A stretch of 54,319 nucleotides of DNA. It comes from an uncultured Roseateles sp. Its GTDB lineage: Bacteria > Pseudomonadota > Gammaproteobacteria > Burkholderiales > Burkholderiaceae_C. Positions within the stretch are counted from its first letter, which is position 1. Each line of letters starts with the position of its first letter. This document shows, one piece after another, positions 49,620 through 54,319 of the stretch. The translations under genes were made by a program, and so were the position numbers. Location: assembly GCF_913777145.1 (NCBI RefSeq), contig NZ_CAJYPS010000001.1, forward strand, positions 1 through 54,319, written 5' to 3'. The notes below the pieces were generated by a model. That model worked only from the letters and a program-made list of their open reading frames with translations, was not told where the DNA came from and did not search any database.

Positions 49620-50087
49620 TCAGGCCGCCGAGCTGTCGCGCAGGCGCTGGCCCAGCTGCACCAGCTGCTCGCGGAGCGCCCCGGCCTGCTCGGCGCTGAT
49701 CGCGCAGGTCTGTGCGAACTGGTCGCTGACGCCCGCGGCCCGCTGCCGCAGCGCCTGGCCGGCCTCGGTCAGCACCACGTTCACGAGGCGCTCGTCCTGC
49801 TGATCGCGCTCGCGCGACACCAGCCCGGCCTGCTCCAGGCGCTTGACCATGGGCGTGATCGCCGCCGGCGACTGGAACAGCCGCCCCGCGATGCGCCCCA
49901 CGCTGGCACTGCCCTCCTCCCACAGCACCATCAGCACCAGGAACTGCGGATAGGTCAGCCCCAGCTCGCCCAGCAGCGGCTTGTAGACCTGCGTGGCCGC
50001 CAGGGACGCGGCATACAGAGAGAAGCACAGGCGCAGGTCCAGCTGCAGCTGGGGCTCGATGGGTGGGGCGGTGGCGTTGGACGGCAT
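49620..50087 (-). CDS. OhrR-like MarR family regulator with two cysteines
   Basis: This 155-residue winged-helix regulator matches the OhrR branch of MarR. It has LRLCFSLYAASLAATQVYKPLL with the peroxide-sensing Cys21, partner tyrosines Tyr35 and Tyr46, LTYPQFLVLMVLWEEG and the wing/helix QSPAAITPMVKRLEQAGLV. A second cysteine, Cys128, lies where 2-Cys OhrR proteins such as that of Xanthomonas have theirs. OhrR normally represses ohr (organic hydroperoxide reductase), but here the divergent gene encodes an exported alpha/beta hydrolase. An AT-rich palindrome lies in the shared promoter region. Confidence 0.9.
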   Translation of the reverse strand: MPSNATAPPIEPQLQLDLRLCFSLYAASLAATQVYKPLLGELGLTYPQFLVLMVLWEEGSASVGRIAGRLFQSPAAITPMVKRLEQAGLVSRERDQQDERLVNVVLTEAGQALRQRAAGVSDQFAQTCAISAEQAGALREQLVQLGQRLRDSSAA

Positions 50088-50162
50088 GGGGACCTCTATT
50101 CCCTACTCGGCGAGGGGTAATTGCGACCGGGTGGCTGCTGGCATTCTGACATCGCACACAAT

Positions 50163-50185
50163 ATTAATGCGTTAAACATTAATGT
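50163..50185. promoter_or_regulatory. AT-rich inverted repeat between the OhrR-like gene and the hydrolase
   Basis: ATTAAT at 50163-50168 and 50178-50183 form an inverted repeat with a 9-base spacer, and ACATTAATGT (50176-50185) is a perfect palindrome. It stands out in very GC-rich surroundings and lies about 20 bases upstream of the hydrolase start. It is a likely MarR-type operator overlapping the promoter. Confidence 0.65.
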
Positions 50186-50205
50186 GCTTATCACAGGAGA
50201 AAGCC

Positions 50206-51003
50206 ATGACCCGCACGTCCAAGTTCAAGACCGTCGCCCTCCTCGCCGCCGCACTGGCCGCCGGCAGCGCCCTGGCCGCGCCCGCGGCTGCGGTGGAGCC
50301 CACCACCGTCGTGCTGGTGCATGGCGCGTTTGCCGACAGCAGCAGCTGGGCCGGCGTGATCCCGCGCCTGCAGGCCCAGGGCCTGCGCGTGGTCGCCGCG
50401 GCCAACCCGCTGCGCACGCTGGAGGGTGATGCCGCCTCGGTCGGCCAACTGGTCGGCAGCATCCCCGGCAACGTGGTGCTGGTGGGTCACTCCTACGGTG
50501 GCGCCGTCATCACGTCGGCAGCCCAGGGTCATGCCAATGTGAAGGCGCTGGTCTATGTGGCGGCCTTCGCGCCGGACAAGGGCGAGACCGCACTGGGCCT
50601 GTCGGGCAAGTTCCCGGGCAGCACGCTGGGTGACGCGCTGGCCCAGCCGGTGGCCACGCCCGAAGGCAGCAAGGATCTCTACATCCAGCCCGCCAAGTTC
50701 CACCAGCAGTTCGCAGCCGACGTGCCCGCCAAGGCGGCCAATCTGATGGCCATCACGCAGCGCCCCATCGCCGAAGCCGCGCTGACGCAGGCCGCCGGCG
50801 AGCCGGCCTGGAAGACGGTGCCGAGCTGGGCCATCTACGGCACGGCCGACAAGAACATCCCGGCCGAGGCCATGGGCTTCATGGCCAAGCGCGCCGGCGC
50901 CAAGGAAGTGGTCGAGGTCAAGGGCGCCTCGCACGTGGTGATGGTCAGCCACCCGGACCTGGTCAGCAAGCTGATCGTGGACGCGGCCAAGAGCATCAAG
51001 TAA
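50206..51003 (+). CDS. Exported alpha/beta hydrolase
   Basis: This 265-residue alpha/beta-fold hydrolase has a signal peptide (MTRTSKFKTVALLAAALAAGSALA). It has an oxyanion-type VLVHGAFADSSSWAGVI, a nucleophile elbow GHSYGGAV, an aspartate region AIYGTADKNIP and a candidate catalytic His in GASHVVMVSHPD. It resembles the EstC/salicylic-acid-binding-protein-like lineage; the natural substrate is unknown. The ribosome-binding site CAGGAG is excellent. It faces the OhrR-like gene, suggesting induction by organic peroxides or related electrophiles (inference). Confidence 0.9.
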   Translation: MTRTSKFKTVALLAAALAAGSALAAPAAAVEPTTVVLVHGAFADSSSWAGVIPRLQAQGLRVVAAANPLRTLEGDAASVGQLVGSIPGNVVLVGHSYGGAVITSAAQGHANVKALVYVAAFAPDKGETALGLSGKFPGSTLGDALAQPVATPEGSKDLYIQPAKFHQQFAADVPAKAANLMAITQRPIAEAALTQAAGEPAWKTVPSWAIYGTADKNIPAEAMGFMAKRAGAKEVVEVKGASHVVMVSHPDLVSKLIVDAAKSIK

Positions 51004-51055
51004 GCCCGCAGCGGCCGGCCGTGGCGATGGGCATCGCCGCGGCCGGCGCCCGGGT

Positions 51056-51514
51056 TCAGGGGCGCACGAGCCGCCCGTCCTGCTCGCGCACCGTGTCGCC
51101 GACGCGCAGCTGCGGATCCTCCGCGAGCTCCACGCGCCGCGTGCTGCCGTCCTTGGCAAGCAACTGCACGATCCAGACCTTGCGCTGCTTGAGGTGTTTC
51201 TCGGCCTCGTTGCCGGCATAGCCGCCGGCCACGGCGCCCCCGACGGTGGCGATCTTCTTGCCGGTGCCGCCGCCCACCTGGTGGCCCAGCAGGCCCCCGA
51301 GCACCGCACCGCCCACCACGCCCAGGCCGCTGGCCTTGCCCTCGCGGGTCTCGGTGTGCAGCTGCTGCACCCAGGCACAGCCCTCGCAGAGCTTGGCGCG
51401 CTGGGCCGCCGTGGGCGTGGACGCCGCGGCTGGCGGGGGCTCGGGCTCGGCCCGCAGCGCGTTAGAAGAAAGGGCCAGCAGCAATGCCAGCCCCAAGCAT
51501 GTGACGTGCTTCAT
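51056..51514 (-). CDS. Glycine zipper 2TM domain envelope protein
   Basis: This 152-residue exported protein has a signal peptide (MKHVTCLGLALLLALSSNALRA), a CEGC pair in AKLCEGCAWVQQLHTETREG, and a glycine zipper (GLGVVGGAVLGGLLGHQVGGG and TVGGAVAGGYAGNEAEK) similar to the Rickettsia 17-kDa antigen/SlyB-type domain. A small C-terminal beta domain (KVWIVQLLAKDGSTRRVEL) follows. It lies 56 bases downstream of a related, longer gene and is probably co-transcribed with it. Confidence 0.85.
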   Translation of the reverse strand: MKHVTCLGLALLLALSSNALRAEPEPPPAAASTPTAAQRAKLCEGCAWVQQLHTETREGKASGLGVVGGAVLGGLLGHQVGGGTGKKIATVGGAVAGGYAGNEAEKHLKQRKVWIVQLLAKDGSTRRVELAEDPQLRVGDTVREQDGRLVRP

Positions 51515-51570
51515 CGCTCACCTCCAGCAGGCAAGCTTGCACCGCCGCAGGCGCGCCGTCCAGCGCTGGA

Positions 51571-52236
51571 TCAGCGGGTGCTGAAGCCGCCGCCGTCCAG
51601 CAGCGCGATCTCGTCGCCCGACTGCACGCCGGGGTCGCTGCTGCGCTCGAAGCGGTGCACGCGGCCGTCGCGGTCCTTGGCCTGCACCACCCAGACCGTG
51701 TGGGTCTTCTGGCTCTTCTCGATCTCGTTGCCGGCATAGCCACCGGCGACCGCGCCGCCCACGGTGGCGAGCTTGCGGCCGTTGCCGCCGCCCACCATAT
51801 TGCCCAGCAGGCCGCCGACCACGGCGCCGCCCACCGCACCCAGGCCACTGCCCTGGCCGCGCCGGGTCTCGGCGTGCACATCGGTGACCAGCGCGCAGCG
51901 CTCGCACAGGCGGGCCAGCGACTGGCGCTCGCGATCGGCCGGGCTCAGCGTGGGGGTTTCGCGCGGCGCCACGGTGTCGCGGCGGGCCGGGGTCGGGGCT
52001 TGCGCGACCACCACCGGCGCCTTGGCGGCCGGGGTCTCGGTGGCCGCGGTACTGCGCTTGTCAGACGCGTTGGCGACGCTGTCACCGGCCGGCGCCTCGG
52101 CGGCCGGTGCGGCCTCCAGCGGGGCCTGGGAGCGGCCCACCGCATAGGCGCCGCCCAGCAGGGCCAGCACGACAGCAACACCCGCGACGATCTGCGTGGA
52201 TTTCAGTGCGGGGCCAGAGGGTTGAGCGGATTGCAT
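51571..52236 (-). CDS. Glycine zipper 2TM domain protein with N-terminal membrane anchor
   Basis: This 221-residue protein from ATG 52236 has an N-terminal membrane helix (QIVAGVAVVLALLGGAYAVG) that may stay uncleaved, and an Ala/Pro-rich linker. It shares the same C-terminal half as its downstream neighbour: ARLCERCALVTDVHAETRRG, the glycine zipper GLGAVGGAVVGGLLGNMVGGG, TVGGAVAGGYAGNEIEKSQ and VVQAKDRDGRVHRFER. The pair looks like a tandem duplication with different N-terminal anchors. It lies downstream of metH, past the hairpin repeat. Confidence 0.85.
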   Translation of the reverse strand: MQSAQPSGPALKSTQIVAGVAVVLALLGGAYAVGRSQAPLEAAPAAEAPAGDSVANASDKRSTAATETPAAKAPVVVAQAPTPARRDTVAPRETPTLSPADRERQSLARLCERCALVTDVHAETRRGQGSGLGAVGGAVVGGLLGNMVGGGNGRKLATVGGAVAGGYAGNEIEKSQKTHTVWVVQAKDRDGRVHRFERSSDPGVQSGDEIALLDGGGFSTR

Positions 52237-52342
52237 GAGGGACTCCGTTGGTTGAACCATGGCGTCAGCATGCGCGCCGCCCCCGGGGCGCCGTGTAGGA
52301 CAAGGCCTCGCCGCCTTGCGGGTGGCAACCGGCTGTTACTGC

Positions 52343-52373
52343 CTAGGGTCTGTTGACACGGCGGCAGCAGGCC

Positions 52374-52377
<4 letters not shown>
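52343..52377. repeat. 35-base hairpin element, copy 2
   Basis: Arms CTAGGGTCTG and CAGGCCCTAG enclose a 15-base loop (one T/G wobble position). It contains the TAG stop of metH (minus strand, 52376-52374). It is 30/35 identical in the same orientation to the element at 21775-21809, with all five differences being transitions. When copy 2 is reverse-complemented its arms match copy 1 exactly, while the loop then reads inverted. Confidence 0.75.
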
Positions 52378-54317
<1,940 letters not shown>

Positions 54318-54319
54318 GA

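Overview
The window looks like a chromosomal segment of a high-GC betaproteobacterium of the order Burkholderiales, probably near Roseateles, Rubrivivax or Leptothrix. This placement is inferred from protein style and synteny, not from a marker search: the atpIBEFHAGD order, a LivM-LivG fusion, the torF-glnK-amt trio, ATP-grasp gshA and gshB, a GreA/GreB-like gene next to kup and an Uup-type ABC-F protein. Most DNA is very GC-rich, so nearly every gene has long open antisense frames. Those frames were treated as shadows. No rRNA, tRNA, complete insertion sequence, prophage or CRISPR array was seen.

Layout. At 1-5947 lies the F1Fo ATP synthase operon on the minus strand, entering with a truncated atpD, with a promoter candidate at 6041-6069. 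At 6095-15121 (minus) is an amino-acid gene train: an aminotransferase, a branched-chain-type ABC importer (binding protein, LivH, fused LivM-LivG, LivF), then GNAT, PhzF, GNAT and SMP-30 proteins with overlapping or nearly touching ends. At 15152-17875 a DUF2917 gene and an EamA exporter face a MocR-type regulator. At 18029-21778 are a receiver-domain protein, an ABC-F ATPase and an HDOD protein. At 21816-30220 (minus) is a run of six genes: APC permease, BenE-like transporter, glutathione synthetase, DUF885 hydrolase, FUSC-type membrane protein and S-formylglutathione hydrolase. A TonB-dependent receptor and a nitroreductase-family protein follow on the plus strand to 33537.

At about 33600-36720 the base composition drops and the content becomes accessory: a 459-residue Apea-like HEPN protein, about 370 bases without a recognisable gene, a membrane fatty acid hydroxylase/sterol desaturase-like enzyme, and another 367-base non-genic stretch with inverted repeats. 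This is the most island-like part of the window.

From 36722 to 47851 (minus) housekeeping genes resume: Prc protease, GreA/GreB-like factor, Kup potassium transporter, M13 peptidase, glutamate-cysteine ligase, and an amt-glnK-torF nitrogen cluster with a sigma-54 promoter and NtrC-like site upstream. After ComM (plus) come an OhrR-like regulator facing an exported alpha/beta hydrolase, two related glycine-zipper envelope proteins, and the 3' part of metH running off the end. A 35-base hairpin element occurs twice, at 21775-21809 and 52343-52377, each time overlapping a stop codon.

Functional threads: energy (ATP synthase), amino-acid and ammonium uptake, glutathione synthesis and use (gshA, gshB, S-formylglutathione hydrolase), envelope maintenance, and one plausible defence-related gene (HEPN). 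Nothing here is proven to be a new system. The best leads are the HEPN island, the paired hairpin element and the OhrR-hydrolase pair.
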